From: Deltaproteobacteria bacterium
Lineage (GTDB): Bacteria; Myxococcota_A; Polyangia; Polyangiales; Ga0077539
DNA: 64,000 nucleotides
Assembly (NCBI GenBank): GCA_016218725.1
Contig: JACRDB010000143.1
Coordinates: forward strand, 1 to 64,000
Direction of reading: 5' to 3'
Positions 31,138-41,600 of this stretch are shown here, piece by piece (position 1 is the stretch's first letter; each line of letters begins with the position of its first letter). The notes beneath the pieces are model-generated. The model was not told the DNA's origin. It worked only from the letters and a program-made list of their open reading frames with translations, and ran no database searches. The position numbers and the translations under genes are program-made.

Positions 31138-32182
31138 ACCCCAGCACGAAGTCCGTGATGGCGCCGGTGGCGTCGAAGTTGTCCGCGGCCGTGGTGGGCC
31201 AGGAGTGGGTCCCGCGGGCCAGGGAGACCACCTGCAGCGCGCTCCCCGCGCGGCACCCGGGGTAGCTGTCCCGTGTGGCCGCGCCGCCCGGGGCCATCGC
31301 CGTCATGGGCGTGGCGCCGCAGCCGTCGGCGCTCACCCAGAACGACGCGCTCCGTGACAACGGCAGGTCGACGCGCATCCCCGCCGCCTCCGGGCCGTGC
31401 CCGCCGTCATAGGGTACGTGGGTGTCCAGGCGCCCGTGGATGAGCAGCGCGGGCACGGGCGTGGCCGGGCTCGGCGGCACCCGGTCCATGGTCTCCATGG
31501 GGCTGTCCCGCCCGCCGATGGTCCCGGCGTACACCCCGAAGGCCGCCACCAGGTCCGGCGCCTCCGCCGCCAGCCGGTGCGAGAACATCGCGCCGTTGGA
31601 GTGCCCCGTCGCGTACACCCTCCGACGGTCCACGGTCACCACCCCCGCGATGTCCGCCACCAGCGCCCGGGTGAAGCCCACGTCGTCCACCTGCGTCGTA
31701 AAGGCCACGCCGCAGCAGTGCATCGCGTTCCAGGTGCCCGTTGGCTCCCCGGGCGCCCCCACCCCCTGAGGGTACGCCACCAGGAAGCCCCGGCGGTCGG
31801 CCTCCTCGCTGAAGCCCCTCCCGGCGAAGTTCCGCGCCGTGCCGTTGCCTCCGTGGTACGCCAGCACCAGCGGCAGCGCCACGCCCGGCCGGTAGCTCAT
31901 CGGGACGTGAAGAATGTACGTCCGCGCGCGCCCCCCGAAGGTCATCGCCCGGTCGTTGTTGCCTGGGCGGAGCCCGGCGTCCGTGGGCGGCGGCGTGTCC
32001 AGCGGCGGGGCCGTGTCCTGCGGCGCGGTGGTGTCCTGCGCGCCGGTGTCCGCCACGCCCGTAGCTGGCGCCGCGGTCGTGTCTTGCGCCGCCGTCGTGT
32101 CCGCGCCGGCGTCCGTGGCGCCCCCGCCCCCGCCGCAGGACCACAGCCCCAGCGCCAGCGCCGCCGTCAGTCTCCGTTGCAT
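31124..32182 (-). CDS. Lipoprotein esterase of the LpqC/polyhydroxybutyrate-depolymerase family
   Basis: 352 residues from the ATG (MQRRLTAALALGLWSC, GGGGAAG upstream), giving a lipoprotein signal with the lipid Cys in LWSCGGGG. A long Thr/Ala/Asp/Pro tether follows, then an alpha/beta hydrolase of the feruloyl-esterase/PHB-depolymerase type: YILHVPMSYRPGVALPLVLAYHGGNG, GFLVAYPQGV, the nucleophile elbow ATGHSNGAMFSHRLA, acid in HGRLDTHVPYDGG and His in ARGTHSWPT. The catalytic triad is intact. Substrates of relatives are polyesters or feruloyl sugars, and the real one is unknown. It lies downstream of the big kinase gene with a TGTAGG direct repeat between. Confidence 0.88.
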   Translation of the reverse strand: MQRRLTAALALGLWSCGGGGGATDAGADTTAAQDTTAAPATGVADTGAQDTTAPQDTAPPLDTPPPTDAGLRPGNNDRAMTFGGRARTYILHVPMSYRPGVALPLVLAYHGGNGTARNFAGRGFSEEADRRGFLVAYPQGVGAPGEPTGTWNAMHCCGVAFTTQVDDVGFTRALVADIAGVVTVDRRRVYATGHSNGAMFSHRLAAEAPDLVAAFGVYAGTIGGRDSPMETMDRVPPSPATPVPALLIHGRLDTHVPYDGGHGPEAAGMRVDLPLSRSASFWVSADGCGATPMTAMAPGGAATRDSYPGCRAGSALQVVSLARGTHSWPTTAADNFDATGAITDFVLGFTHP

Positions 32183-32282
32183 CACGTCTTCCCCTTTGGT
32201 GATCCGCGCCCGAAGGTATGCGCCGCCCCGCGTCCGTGTCTCCTCCTCGGCGAGCCTTCGGCGCGCGAGAAGGCTCATGCTA

Positions 32283-32304
32283 CCTATACCTACATAAACC
32301 TACA
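32283..32304 (-). repeat. TGTAGG direct repeats upstream of the esterase gene
   Basis: On the minus strand TGTAGG occurs twice with a 10-base period (32304-32299 and 32294-32289) and is followed at once by TATAGG. The block is AT-rich and lies between the kinase stop and the esterase start. A similar pair is at 55311-55326. A promoter or activator site is possible. Confidence 0.4.
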
Positions 32305-32326
32305 ATCACCGACTGGTAGCACTGTT

Positions 32327-35300
32327 CTACGCCGGGAGGAGCGTAGGCGGCACCGCCCAGCGCAGCACGAAGGCCGACCGGCAAGCCAGGGCCTCCCCGG
32401 GGAAGGCCGCCCGGTCCACGAAGGCCTGGATCGCCTGGCGGGCCTCCGCGGCGCGCGCGGGCGCCGCGTCCGCCAGCGCGCGGGACACCGCCAGGAGGGC
32501 GCGCGCCTCCAGGCTCCCGGGCCCCGCCGCGAGCGCCCCCTGGGCGGCCCGGGCGCAGGGCTCCAGCGGCTCCCCGAGGGCCGCCCGCAGCGCCGTCCAC
32601 GCCAGGGTCATCCCCGCCGCCAGCGACGGGATGCGCACCACCTCGCGCTTCGCCTCCACCCTCGGCTGGAGCGCCGCGAGGGCCGCCCTCCGCGCGCCGC
32701 GGTCCGTCAGGGCCAGCGCGTGGAACACCCGCTCGAGCACCACCTCGGCCTCCAGCAGCCGGTGCCCGAGGGCCACCGCCGCGGGCTCGACCTCGTCGGT
32801 CAGGCGCGCGCTCCCTTCCAGGTCGCCGAGCATGCGCAGGAGCACCGCGCGGTTGTGCCGCGCCACGGTGAAGGTCCGGTGGTTCCCGGTGCGCCGCGCC
32901 CGCTCCACCGCGAGGGAGATGCGCTCCTGCGCGTCCAGGAGCCTCCCCAGGCGCAGGAGCGCCGCGCCGCAGTTGTTGAGCGAGACCGCCACGCGCAGCG
33001 AGTCCCCGGCCCGCTCGCCGCAGTCCGCCGCGCGGGCGAAGCAGTCCAGGGCCTCGGCCAGGCGGTCCTGCTCGATGACCCCGTAGCCCATGGCGTTCAG
33101 GCAGCGGGCCTGGAGCCACGGGTCCCCCTGGGCCTCGGCGCTGCGCACGGCCTCCGCGGCGTGCCCGTCGGCGAGGGCGAAGCGCCCGAGCTCCGTGTAG
33201 CAGTACACAAGCTCCGCGTGGGCCATGGCCACCCCGCGCAGGTCCCCGAGCGCCTCGGCCAGCGCCACGGCCTCCAGCCCGTGGGCCTCGGCGCCCACCA
33301 GGTCGTGGTGCATGCGACAATAGAAGCCCTCGCGCCAGGCGAGCTCCAGGGCCTTGTCGGCGCCCATCTTCGGGCAGAGCGCCCCGAGCCTGGCCAGGCC
33401 CTCGGCGTGCCTGCCCTGGGGGGACGAGTACTGGAGCACGTCGTCCCGCGCGATCAGGAGGTCCCACAGGAGCGTCGGCGCTTGCGCGGCGTCCGGGGCG
33501 CGGTCCATGCAGGCGAGCGCGCGATCGGTGAGGGCCAGCGTGGAGGCCGTGTCGGCGATGCGCGCGGACACCCTGGCGGCGGCCACGAGGTGCTGCGCCG
33601 CGCGGTGCAGGTCCCCGGCCCGCTCCCAGAACTCGCCCAGCTCGCCCTGGGACACGCCGGGCTCGCGGGCCAGCCACTCGGCGGCGCGGGCCTGGAGCCC
33701 CCGGCGCTGGCCCTCGGGCCACAGCTCCAGCGCGGCCTCCTGCGGCGCCCCGGAGCGGAACGCCAGCTGCTGCCGCCCCGGGAAGCGCGAGGGCGTGCGC
33801 CGCACGAGGATCCGCGCCTCCACCAGCCGGTCCAGGGCCGAGGCCTCGCCGCCGAGGTGCACCACGGCCTCCAGCCACGAGGTCCTCCCGAAGAGCGCCG
33901 CGCGCTTCAGGAACTCGCGCTCCGTCGGGGGCAGGCGGTCCAGCACGGCGAGGAAGGCCACGGCCAGGCTCGGCGGGAGCTGCTCGGGCATCGCGCCGGT
34001 CTCGGCGTAGAGGCGCCCGAGCTCCTCCAGGAAGAGCGGGTGCCCGCCGGCGCGCTCCAGGAGCCCGGCGGGGGCCGAGGGCACCCGGTGCTGGAGCACC
34101 CGCCGCGCGTGGGCCTCGGGCAGCACGTCGAGCTGGCGCACGTTGGGCGACGGGAGGATCGTGGTGAGCGCGTCCGTGGCGTCCGGCGTGGCGAAGAACC
34201 AGAGCGTCACCGCGAGGTCCGTGCAGTTCTGCGCGATCCAGCGCAGGGACTGGACGCTCGCGGCGTCGAGCCACTGGGCGTCGTCCACGGCGAGCACCAG
34301 CGGCCCCCGGGAGGCGAGCTCCCGGAGCATGGCCTCCAGGGCGCCGCGGATGCGGTCCAGGGCCGCCTGCGGGTCCCCGGTGGGGGTGGGCTCGAGCTGC
34401 TCCAGGAGGAGCGCGTCGATCCACTCGGTGAGGCCCTCGCGCAGGGCGGCGAAGGGGCTGTGGGCGGTGAGCGGGTCGCAGCGCACCAGGAGCACCACGG
34501 CCTCGGGGCACTCGCCCCGGAGCGCCTCGCGGGCGGCCCAGCGCAGGCGCGATTTCCCCATGCCCACGGCGCCGGTGAGCACCATCCCCGTGGGGGCGCA
34601 GGCCTCGCGGGCCTCGCGCACCAGGTCCAGGAGCTGGCGCCGCTCGCTCTCCCGGCCGACGAAGGGCGAGGACCCCCCAGGGGACGGCGCGTTCCAGCCC
34701 GGGGAGCTCGCCTCCAGGCGGGCGCTGCCGTCCTCCCGGAGGGTCCACCGGAAGCGCCCCTTGAGGAGCTCCGCGGTGGTGGCGTCGGCGTTCACGCCGG
34801 GCTCCCGGGCCAGGGACGCGGCCAGCCAGGTGACCACGCCCACCAGGCGCTCCTCGAAGCGCAGGACGCGCCCCGTGGCGACGCCCACGGCCTCGGCGCA
34901 GCCCGCGGCGGCGGCCGCCAGGCGCACGGCGCGCTCGGGCTCGTCGCCCCTCCACGCGCGGTGGCCGAAGAGCACCAGGACGTTCTCCCGGAGGAGGGGC
35001 GTCACGCGCCCGCCGAGCTTCTCCGCCAGGGCGGTCACGGGCCGCAGGTCCCGGGTCCTCCGGAGGAACACCACGGCGATCAGCACGGACTGGGTGCGCT
35101 GGTCGCTCAGGAGCTCATGGTCGAAGTTCGCAGGCAGGAGGCCGTCCTCGGTGGCTTCCAGCGTAGGGGTGAGCGTCTCCAGGGCGTCCCTCGGGAGCTG
35201 CGTGAGGGTCGGCAGGGGCGCGGCGTCCAGGGCGCGGCTCACCTCCGCGGCGCCCGGTCGGCGCGCCGGGTCCCGGTCCAGCATGCGCTCCAGGAGCGCG

Positions 35301-36025
35301 CGCAGCTCCGGCAGGAGCGACCGGGGCAGCGGCGGCAGCTCCTTGTGGAGGATCTGGTAGAGGGTCCCGAGGACGTTGTCCGCGCGGAAGGGGCAGTACC
35401 CGAGGAGGCACTGATGGAGCACCACCCCGAGGCTCCAGACGTCGGCCCTGGCGTCCACGCCGTGGATCCCGTGGACCTGCTCCGGGGCCATGTACAGCGC
35501 CGTCCCCACGGCGGCGCCGGTGCGGGTGACGCCGTCGTCGCCGCGCAGCCGCGCGAGGCCAAAGTCCAGCACCTTGACGTGCAGCGCGGGGCCGTCGAGG
35601 AGCATCATGTTCTCGGGCTTCAGGTCCCGGTGCACGATGCCCTGCGCGTGCGCGTGCTCCAGCGCGGCGGCGGCCTGCCGGGCCACCTCCACGGCCTCGT
35701 GGAGGCGCAGCCCGCGCTCCGAGAGCCGGTGCTGTAGCGTCTGCCCCCGCAGGAGCTCGAGCTCCAGCCAGGGCGTCCCCTCGGCCTCGCCGTGGTCCTG
35801 GACCCGGACGATGTGCGGGTGCTCCAGCACCACCCTGCACTCCCGGAAGAAGCGCGCCCGCGCCTCGGTGCTGGTGCCCGTCAGGAGCTTGACCGCCACC
35901 CGGCGCTCGGCGCCCACCCTCCGGGCCTCCCACACCTCTCCGTTGGCGCCCTCGCCAATGCTGCGCAGGAGCTCGAAGGGTCCGAAGCGCCCGACCGACC
36001 GTGCCATCGCGGGCATTGGCACCAC
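32327..36025 (-). CDS. Ser/Thr kinase fused to a cyclase-like remnant, AAA-type ATPase and TPR region
   Basis: About 1230 residues. Residues 10-270 are a protein kinase: GEGANGEVWEA, the ATP-site Lys in VAVKLL, HRDLKPEN, DFGLA and APEQ, all intact. Residues about 310-430 (SVLIAVVFLRRTRD, ENVLVLFGHRAW, GVATGRVLRFEERLVG) look like a degenerate class III nucleotide cyclase domain without metal Asp. Then comes an AAA/STAND ATPase (FVGRESERRQLLDL, Walker A GAVGMGKSRL, Walker B LVLAVDDAQWLD) and a helical TPR-like C-terminal 450 residues (AMGYGVIEQDRLAEALDCFARAAD). This is the kinase-AAA-TPR architecture frequent in myxobacteria and similar to PknK. It is cytoplasmic and a signal integrator by inference. 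GGAGG precedes the GTG at 36025. Confidence 0.9.
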   Translation of the reverse strand: MVPMPAMARSVGRFGPFELLRSIGEGANGEVWEARRVGAERRVAVKLLTGTSTEARARFFRECRVVLEHPHIVRVQDHGEAEGTPWLELELLRGQTLQHRLSERGLRLHEAVEVARQAAAALEHAHAQGIVHRDLKPENMMLLDGPALHVKVLDFGLARLRGDDGVTRTGAAVGTALYMAPEQVHGIHGVDARADVWSLGVVLHQCLLGYCPFRADNVLGTLYQILHKELPPLPRSLLPELRALLERMLDRDPARRPGAAEVSRALDAAPLPTLTQLPRDALETLTPTLEATEDGLLPANFDHELLSDQRTQSVLIAVVFLRRTRDLRPVTALAEKLGGRVTPLLRENVLVLFGHRAWRGDEPERAVRLAAAAAGCAEAVGVATGRVLRFEERLVGVVTWLAASLAREPGVNADATTAELLKGRFRWTLREDGSARLEASSPGWNAPSPGGSSPFVGRESERRQLLDLVREAREACAPTGMVLTGAVGMGKSRLRWAAREALRGECPEAVVLLVRCDPLTAHSPFAALREGLTEWIDALLLEQLEPTPTGDPQAALDRIRGALEAMLRELASRGPLVLAVDDAQWLDAASVQSLRWIAQNCTDLAVTLWFFATPDATDALTTILPSPNVRQLDVLPEAHARRVLQHRVPSAPAGLLERAGGHPLFLEELGRLYAETGAMPEQLPPSLAVAFLAVLDRLPPTEREFLKRAALFGRTSWLEAVVHLGGEASALDRLVEARILVRRTPSRFPGRQQLAFRSGAPQEAALELWPEGQRRGLQARAAEWLAREPGVSQGELGEFWERAGDLHRAAQHLVAAARVSARIADTASTLALTDRALACMDRAPDAAQAPTLLWDLLIARDDVLQYSSPQGRHAEGLARLGALCPKMGADKALELAWREGFYCRMHHDLVGAEAHGLEAVALAEALGDLRGVAMAHAELVYCYTELGRFALADGHAAEAVRSAEAQGDPWLQARCLNAMGYGVIEQDRLAEALDCFARAADCGERAGDSLRVAVSLNNCGAALLRLGRLLDAQERISLAVERARRTGNHRTFTVARHNRAVLLRMLGDLEGSARLTDEVEPAAVALGHRLLEAEVVLERVFHALALTDRGARRAALAALQPRVEAKREVVRIPSLAAGMTLAWTALRAALGEPLEPCARAAQGALAAGPGSLEARALLAVSRALADAAPARAAEARQAIQAFVDRAAFPGEALACRSAFVLRWAVPPTLLPA

Positions 36026-36169
36026 ACAACCCTCCGCGCGTCAATCGCCGCGGCGCGCAAGGCAAATTCCGATCGGCCACTGCCGCGGAGCCGCGGACCG
36101 TGCTACGCCCATCGCTGCGGCGCGCCAAGGCCCGGCATGCGCCCGACGCCGAACCCGTAAGGTACACCC

Positions 36170-38569
36170 ATGAACCCTGGTCTGCCGTTCCTTCGTTCGC
36201 GCTGGAAGTATGCAGTGGTACTGGTCGCCCTCGGGGCCTGCGATGATGCCACCCCCACGGAGCCCGGGGACCCGCTCGACGCGGCCGTCACGGACAGCCG
36301 CATCCCGCTCCCCGAGCGCCCTGTCGGCGATATCGATCCGGACCGCCAGTCCGTCATGGAGGACGTCCCGTTCATCCTTGACGACGTGGAGGAGCCCGGG
36401 GACTCTCCCCCACCGCCGCCGCCGCCGCCGCCGCCACCACCACCGCCGCCTCCGCCTCCGCCCACGGGCCCCTGGGTGGATTTCACCGCCAGCCCCGCCG
36501 CCGGCGCCGTGGGGGCGATGACCACCATCACCGTACGAAGCTCCGGGGTGACCTCACCCCTCTATCGGTTCTGGGCGATCACCCCCTCGGGCATGTGGCT
36601 CCAGCCCTGCGGCAACTATGCCGCACGGACCACGTGCGCCTTTGCGCCGAGCGTGCCTGGGCGCTGGCAGCTCACGGCGAGCGTGCGCGCCATGGACTCC
36701 ATGGCCCAGTACGACGCCACGACCATGGAGCGGGACTACATGGTGGGCATGACGGCGCCTCCGCCGCCCCCGCCGCCCCCGCCGGGCGGGAGCCGCTACT
36801 GCGCCGCGTGCACGGCCAGCGCCGAGTGCGGCGCGGGCGCCTATTGCCTCCGGGACGCGCGCGACGGCTCGCGCTTCTGCGGCGCCTCGTGCACGCCCTC
36901 GTGCCCGGCGGGCTCCACCTGCGTCACCATCGGCTCGGGGTCCTCCGCGGTGCGGCAGTGCGTGCCCACCTCGGGGCGCTGCGGTGGGACCGACCCCTGC
37001 GCGGCCTTCACCACCTGCACCTCCTGCGCCGAGCGCTCCCCCTGCGGGTGGTGCTCGAACGTCAACCGCTGCATGTCCGGCTCCGCGGGCGGCCCCTCGG
37101 GCGGGGCGTGCACCAGCGCCCAGTGGACCTGGCTGCCGGAGTCCTGCGGGGGCTCTCCGCCGCCTCCGCCGCCGCCGGACGGCGGGCCGCCGCCACCACC
37201 GCCGCCGCCGCCGCCACCACCGCCGCCGCCGGGCCCCGCGGGGCTTGTGGCCTTCCCGGGCGCCGAGGGCTTCGGCCGGACGGCCACCGGGGGCCGCGGG
37301 GGGCGCGTGGTGTACGTGACCAACACAAACTCCAGCGGCGCGGGCTCCCTCGCGGCGGCGCTCACCATGAGCGGCCCGCGGTACATCCTGTTCCGCACGA
37401 GCGGCGTGATCTCCGGCACGATCAACATCACGGACGGCAATTTCACCCTGGCGGGGCAGACCTCCCCCGGGGGGATCGTGCTGCGCGGGGGCTTCTACTG
37501 CGACAACGTGTATGACCGGAACACGTGCCGCAACCTCATCGTGCGGCACATGCGCTTCCGCAACCCGGGCGAGGACTGCCTCCGCCTCGGGGGCACCGAG
37601 CGGGTGATCATCGACCACGTGTCCCTGGAGAACGCCGGCGACGAGTCCATCGAGCTGAGCCGCTCGCACGACGTGACCATCCAGCAGAGCGTGATCGCCG
37701 AGCCCGTCGGGGACCACTACCGCTGGGGCGGCATTCTCATCAACTACTCCAAGGACCAGTTCCCGCAGGACAACCTGTCCATCCACCACAACGTGTGGAA
37801 CGGCTCCTACGGCCGCCTGCCGGAGTTCTCCTGCGAGGAGAACGGCGACGGCCCGGGGACCACCAACTGCGCGGGCCGCACGCTCCGGGTCGAGCTCACG
37901 AACAACGTGATGTTCGACGTCTACGACTCGATCTACTACAACCGCTGCGTGGGCCTCGGCGGCGGGAACGACTGCGGCGCGAGCACCCGGGACTACCACC
38001 TCGCGATCAACTTCGTGGGCAACGTGATGATGCGCCGGACGGCCTACGGCTCGATCCCGATGTTCATCCCCGACGTGTCGCGCACCACGCGCAACCAGGC
38101 GTTCTATTCCGACAACATCATGTTCGTGGGGTCCACCTCCCGGGGCGCGGGGATGACCATCCCCAGCCGCTCGGCGCGCTTTGACTACCCGCCCATCACC
38201 ACCCAGGCCGCCTCGGGGCTCACCGCGGCGCTCCAGCGCACCGCGGGGGCGTTCCCGCGGGACCCGATGGACACCCGGCTCATGGGCTACCTCTCGGGCT
38301 CCGTGGAGGCCAGGCCCCCGGCGTGGTCCGGCGGCGGCATCGACCGCGGGGACGGCTTCCGGACGAACACCCCGGCCTTCTCGCCCCCGACGGACACCGA
38401 CAACGACGGCATGCCGGACGACTTCGAACGCACCAACATGCTCAACCCCGCGGTCCAGGACCACAACGGGAGCGAGCTCTCCATGCGCTTCACCGGCGTC
38501 GCCGGCTACACGAACCTGGAGTGCTACCTGAACTCCCTCTCCGACGAGCGCGTCCGCACCGGGCGCTGA
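36170..38569 (+). CDS. Lipoprotein polysaccharide lyase (pectate-lyase-like beta-helix) with PSI module
   Basis: 799 residues. A lipoprotein signal (VVLVALGAC) and acidic tether lead to a 19-residue Pro run. A small beta domain (WVDFTASPAAGAVG) is followed by a second Pro run, a Cys-rich part with CTSCAERSPCGWCSNVNRC (PSI-like, compare the CAP protein) and a third Pro run. The C-terminal 420 residues begin LVAFPGAEGFGRTATGGRGG and continue with the right-handed beta-helix of PL1-type lyases (NFTLAGQTSPGGIVLRGG, LIVRHMRFRNPGEDCLRLGG, NNVMFDVYDSIYY). A TSP3-like DTDNDGMPDDFE lies near the end. Likely role: surface binding and cleavage of an acidic polysaccharide. Catalytic Arg and Ca-binding Asp cannot be assigned firmly. 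Confidence 0.85.
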   Translation: MNPGLPFLRSRWKYAVVLVALGACDDATPTEPGDPLDAAVTDSRIPLPERPVGDIDPDRQSVMEDVPFILDDVEEPGDSPPPPPPPPPPPPPPPPPPPTGPWVDFTASPAAGAVGAMTTITVRSSGVTSPLYRFWAITPSGMWLQPCGNYAARTTCAFAPSVPGRWQLTASVRAMDSMAQYDATTMERDYMVGMTAPPPPPPPPPGGSRYCAACTASAECGAGAYCLRDARDGSRFCGASCTPSCPAGSTCVTIGSGSSAVRQCVPTSGRCGGTDPCAAFTTCTSCAERSPCGWCSNVNRCMSGSAGGPSGGACTSAQWTWLPESCGGSPPPPPPPDGGPPPPPPPPPPPPPPPGPAGLVAFPGAEGFGRTATGGRGGRVVYVTNTNSSGAGSLAAALTMSGPRYILFRTSGVISGTINITDGNFTLAGQTSPGGIVLRGGFYCDNVYDRNTCRNLIVRHMRFRNPGEDCLRLGGTERVIIDHVSLENAGDESIELSRSHDVTIQQSVIAEPVGDHYRWGGILINYSKDQFPQDNLSIHHNVWNGSYGRLPEFSCEENGDGPGTTNCAGRTLRVELTNNVMFDVYDSIYYNRCVGLGGGNDCGASTRDYHLAINFVGNVMMRRTAYGSIPMFIPDVSRTTRNQAFYSDNIMFVGSTSRGAGMTIPSRSARFDYPPITTQAASGLTAALQRTAGAFPRDPMDTRLMGYLSGSVEARPPAWSGGGIDRGDGFRTNTPAFSPPTDTDNDGMPDDFERTNMLNPAVQDHNGSELSMRFTGVAGYTNLECYLNSLSDERVRTGR
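36408..36463 (+). repeat. CCR trinucleotide tract encoding poly-Pro
   Basis: About 19 consecutive Pro codons, mainly CCG and CCA. Similar tracts encode Pro runs at about 37187-37232 in the same gene, 19619-19671 in tonB and 59811-59870 in the amidase. Slippage would add or remove whole codons, changing only the spacer length. Confidence 0.8.
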
Positions 38570-38662
38570 GCCGACGGAGGGGCGCACCGGCCTCGCCCTC
38601 GCCACGAGCCCCACGGACCCTTGAAGGGCGCGACGTCTGGCGCGTATCCTTCGGGTGCACCA

Positions 38663-41600
38663 ATGGGGACCTCGGAGCGCTCGCTGCGGGTGTGCTCTGC
38701 GCTTGCGGCGCTCCTGTGCGGCTGCGCCGAGGAGCCCACTGCGCCGCGCGCGATCCCACGGTGGGAGTGCCCCCCGGAGTGGGTTCCCCACCGCCTCGGA
38801 GGCTGCGGCCCCGCCGTGCTCCTGTGCCGCCCCGACGGCGGCGCCCAGGAGGGCGTGTGTACGGGCCTGGACCTCACGCGCCCGCGCCCCGTCCCGTACG
38901 CCGACGGCGGCGCGGGCTCCACGTTCTACCTCCTCCCCGACGGCGGTATCGGGGGCGCCTGGCCCGAGGCCCTTCCGGAGCTCGCGGAGGTGAGCGCGGG
39001 CACGCTGGCGCCGCCCGAGGACTTCGCCCCGACGGCGGGGATCCCCTCGTGCCCTGCGCCCTGGAGGCGCCTGGAGGATGGCACCTGCGAGCCCGTCTTC
39101 CCCGACACCTGCGCCCCGGGGCAGCGCTACCCCGACCTGGGACCGACCCCCAAAGGCACCACGACCCTCCATGTAGGTCAAGGTGCGATAGGAACCCCCG
39201 ATGGCACGGAGGCGTCGCCCTATCCGACGATTTCGCGTGCGCTGGAGGCGGCGAACGGCCCTGTGAGGGTGCGCATCGCGCCGGGGACCTATCGCGAGAA
39301 CCTCACCCTTGACGGAGAGGTCACCCTCGCGGGCTGTAGGCGCCGGGTCACGCTGGAGGGCACGGATCCGTCGAGACCGACGCTCTACGCGGCGCAGCGC
39401 GGGGCGCGGGTGGAGGTCGTCGGCCTGACGCTCCGCGGAAACAACGTCGGCGTGATCGCGGAGGCGGGCGCGCGCGTCCTCCTGCGCAGCGTTGATGTCT
39501 TGGACACCGTGGAGGGGGGGATCCTGGCCGTTGGCACCGGCGCCGCCGCCGAGGCGCGCACTCGCATCGAGGCCGAAGACACAATGGTGCAGGGAACGCG
39601 AGAGGTCTCCAACGGAGGCAGCGGAGTCAGCGCGTTAGAGGGTGGGGAGGTGAGCATCATCCGGACGCTCCTGTCGGCCAACGCCATCGCAGCAGTCACC
39701 GCCGTTGGTTTCGGCGACGACGGGGCGCCGGCGAGGGTGACGGTCACGGACAGCGTGGTTCGAGACACACGTGCTTCGGATCGCACGGGCGTCGGGGGCA
39801 CCGCCCTGGTCAGCCTGGATGGCGGCCAGGTGAGCGCCCTGCGGACGCTGATCCATGGCAGTCGCGGCGTGGCGGTGGCTGCGGCAGAGCATCGCGGCGC
39901 GTCGCCACCAGCGCGGGTGAACCTCACCGACTGCATCGTGCGCGGCACCCTCTCAGACCCGGCTGGCTTCGGAGGGTGCGGGCTCTTCGCACTGGACGGT
40001 GGTGTGATTTCTGCGCGCCAGACGATGTTACGTAGCAATCGCTATGCTGGCGCCCTGGCCGCGGGCCAGAGCCCGGACGGCGGGGCCTCTCGGGTGGAAC
40101 TCACGGAGTGCATCGTACGGGACACGCTCCCCAGGCAGCGCGACCAGGCCAACGGCAGCGGCCTCTTAGCGTACCAGGGGGGCACCCTCACCGCCGTCCG
40201 GTCGCTCCTGGTTGGCAACCGCAACGCGGGGGCCCTCTCCAGTCGGCGGTCCCTGGACGCCAGCAGGGTCCCCTCCCGGTTGGAACTCCGAAGCTGCGTC
40301 GTGCGGGACACGCTCCCAAGGATGCCTGGGCTCCCAGGTGGTTTCGGTGTCCTGAGCACAGAAGGCGCTGTGCTCACGGCCACCGGGACGCTCGTCCTCG
40401 GCAACCACGACGTCGGAGCCATGAGCGACGGAGAGGGCTCTGCGCGCGTCCCCTCGCGGGTGGAACTCACCGGCTGCGTATTTCGGGGCACCCTGCCTCA
40501 GCAGGGGACCCTCGGCTTCGGCCATGGCCTCACCGCACAGAACGGCGCGTTCCTGTCGGCCGCCGGGACCCTGGTGGCGGACAACCACACCGCGGGAGTG
40601 TTCTCCAGAGATGTCGGCGCCGGAGGTTCCGCCTCGCGGGTCGAGCTCACAGGCTGCGTGGTGCGCGACACGCTGCCCCGCGCGAGAGACCGTGCCGCGG
40701 GCTATGGAGCCGCCGCGGAGCGGGGCGGTAGCCTCTCGGCGAGCGGCTCCCTCTTCCTCCGTAATCGCACCGGGGGCGTCGGCGCCTTCGGTGCCACCGA
40801 GGACTCGGAGCTCCCCTCGCGCGCTACGCTCGATCGCTGCCAGGTCTTCGACTCGTTGCCCCAAGAGAGCGACCTGCTCGCGGGCATCGGTCTGTTTGCG
40901 CAATCCGGCGCCGAGGTGTTCGCCGCGCGCTCGATCTTCCATGGGAACCGCCACTGCGCCGTCGCCTCGGACGGCGCCGACGCGCGAGGCCGCACCGCGC
41001 GCTTGCGCATCACCGACTGTGTGGTCCGGGACACCGCTGCGGGACCACGCTTCGGCGGCCTCGCGCTTGGGGTCGTCCGAGGCGGCCACATCGACGCCAC
41101 GCGCGTGCTCGCGCAGGGTGGCCGCGAGGGCGGCGCGATGGCCTCCGGCGAGGGGTCTTCGATGACCCTGGAGGACTTGCTCGTACTGGACATCACCCCG
41201 GTGGACCGCCGGGGCGGCTTCGGCGTCGCCTCCGCGAGCGGCGCCGCGGTGACCCTGCGGCGCGTCGGCCTCGTCGGGACCCACGGCGCGGCGCTCGCCT
41301 CGCTGTCGGCCACCTTCCTGGCAGGGCCGTCCCAGCGTGCGCGGATGGACGTGGTAGACGCCTTCGTCCAGCGCGTGGGGCTGGCGTCCATTGACTTCGA
41401 CGCCTGCGACCGGTCGCGCCCGGCGGGGGCGCGCCGTGCGTATGGAGCGTACGTCTCCTCGGGCTCCACCATGCACCTCACGCGGGCGACGCTGCTGGAC
41501 GGCGAGGTGGCGGTGGCGTCCTTCGGCGGCGCCTTCACCTGGACCGACGGGGCCGTGGATGGCTTCCGACGCTACCTCCTCCGAGGCACCTCGGTGGTCA

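Noticed and set aside
31397..35737. Very long plus-strand open frame (about 1446 codons) antisense to the esterase and kinase
   Set aside because: The opposite strand has complete kinase, ATPase and esterase motifs; the antisense product is low-complexity and has no motif.
36408..36463. CCG/CCA tract as a possible minisatellite locus or array
   Set aside because: It is explained by poly-Pro codons inside a lipoprotein gene.
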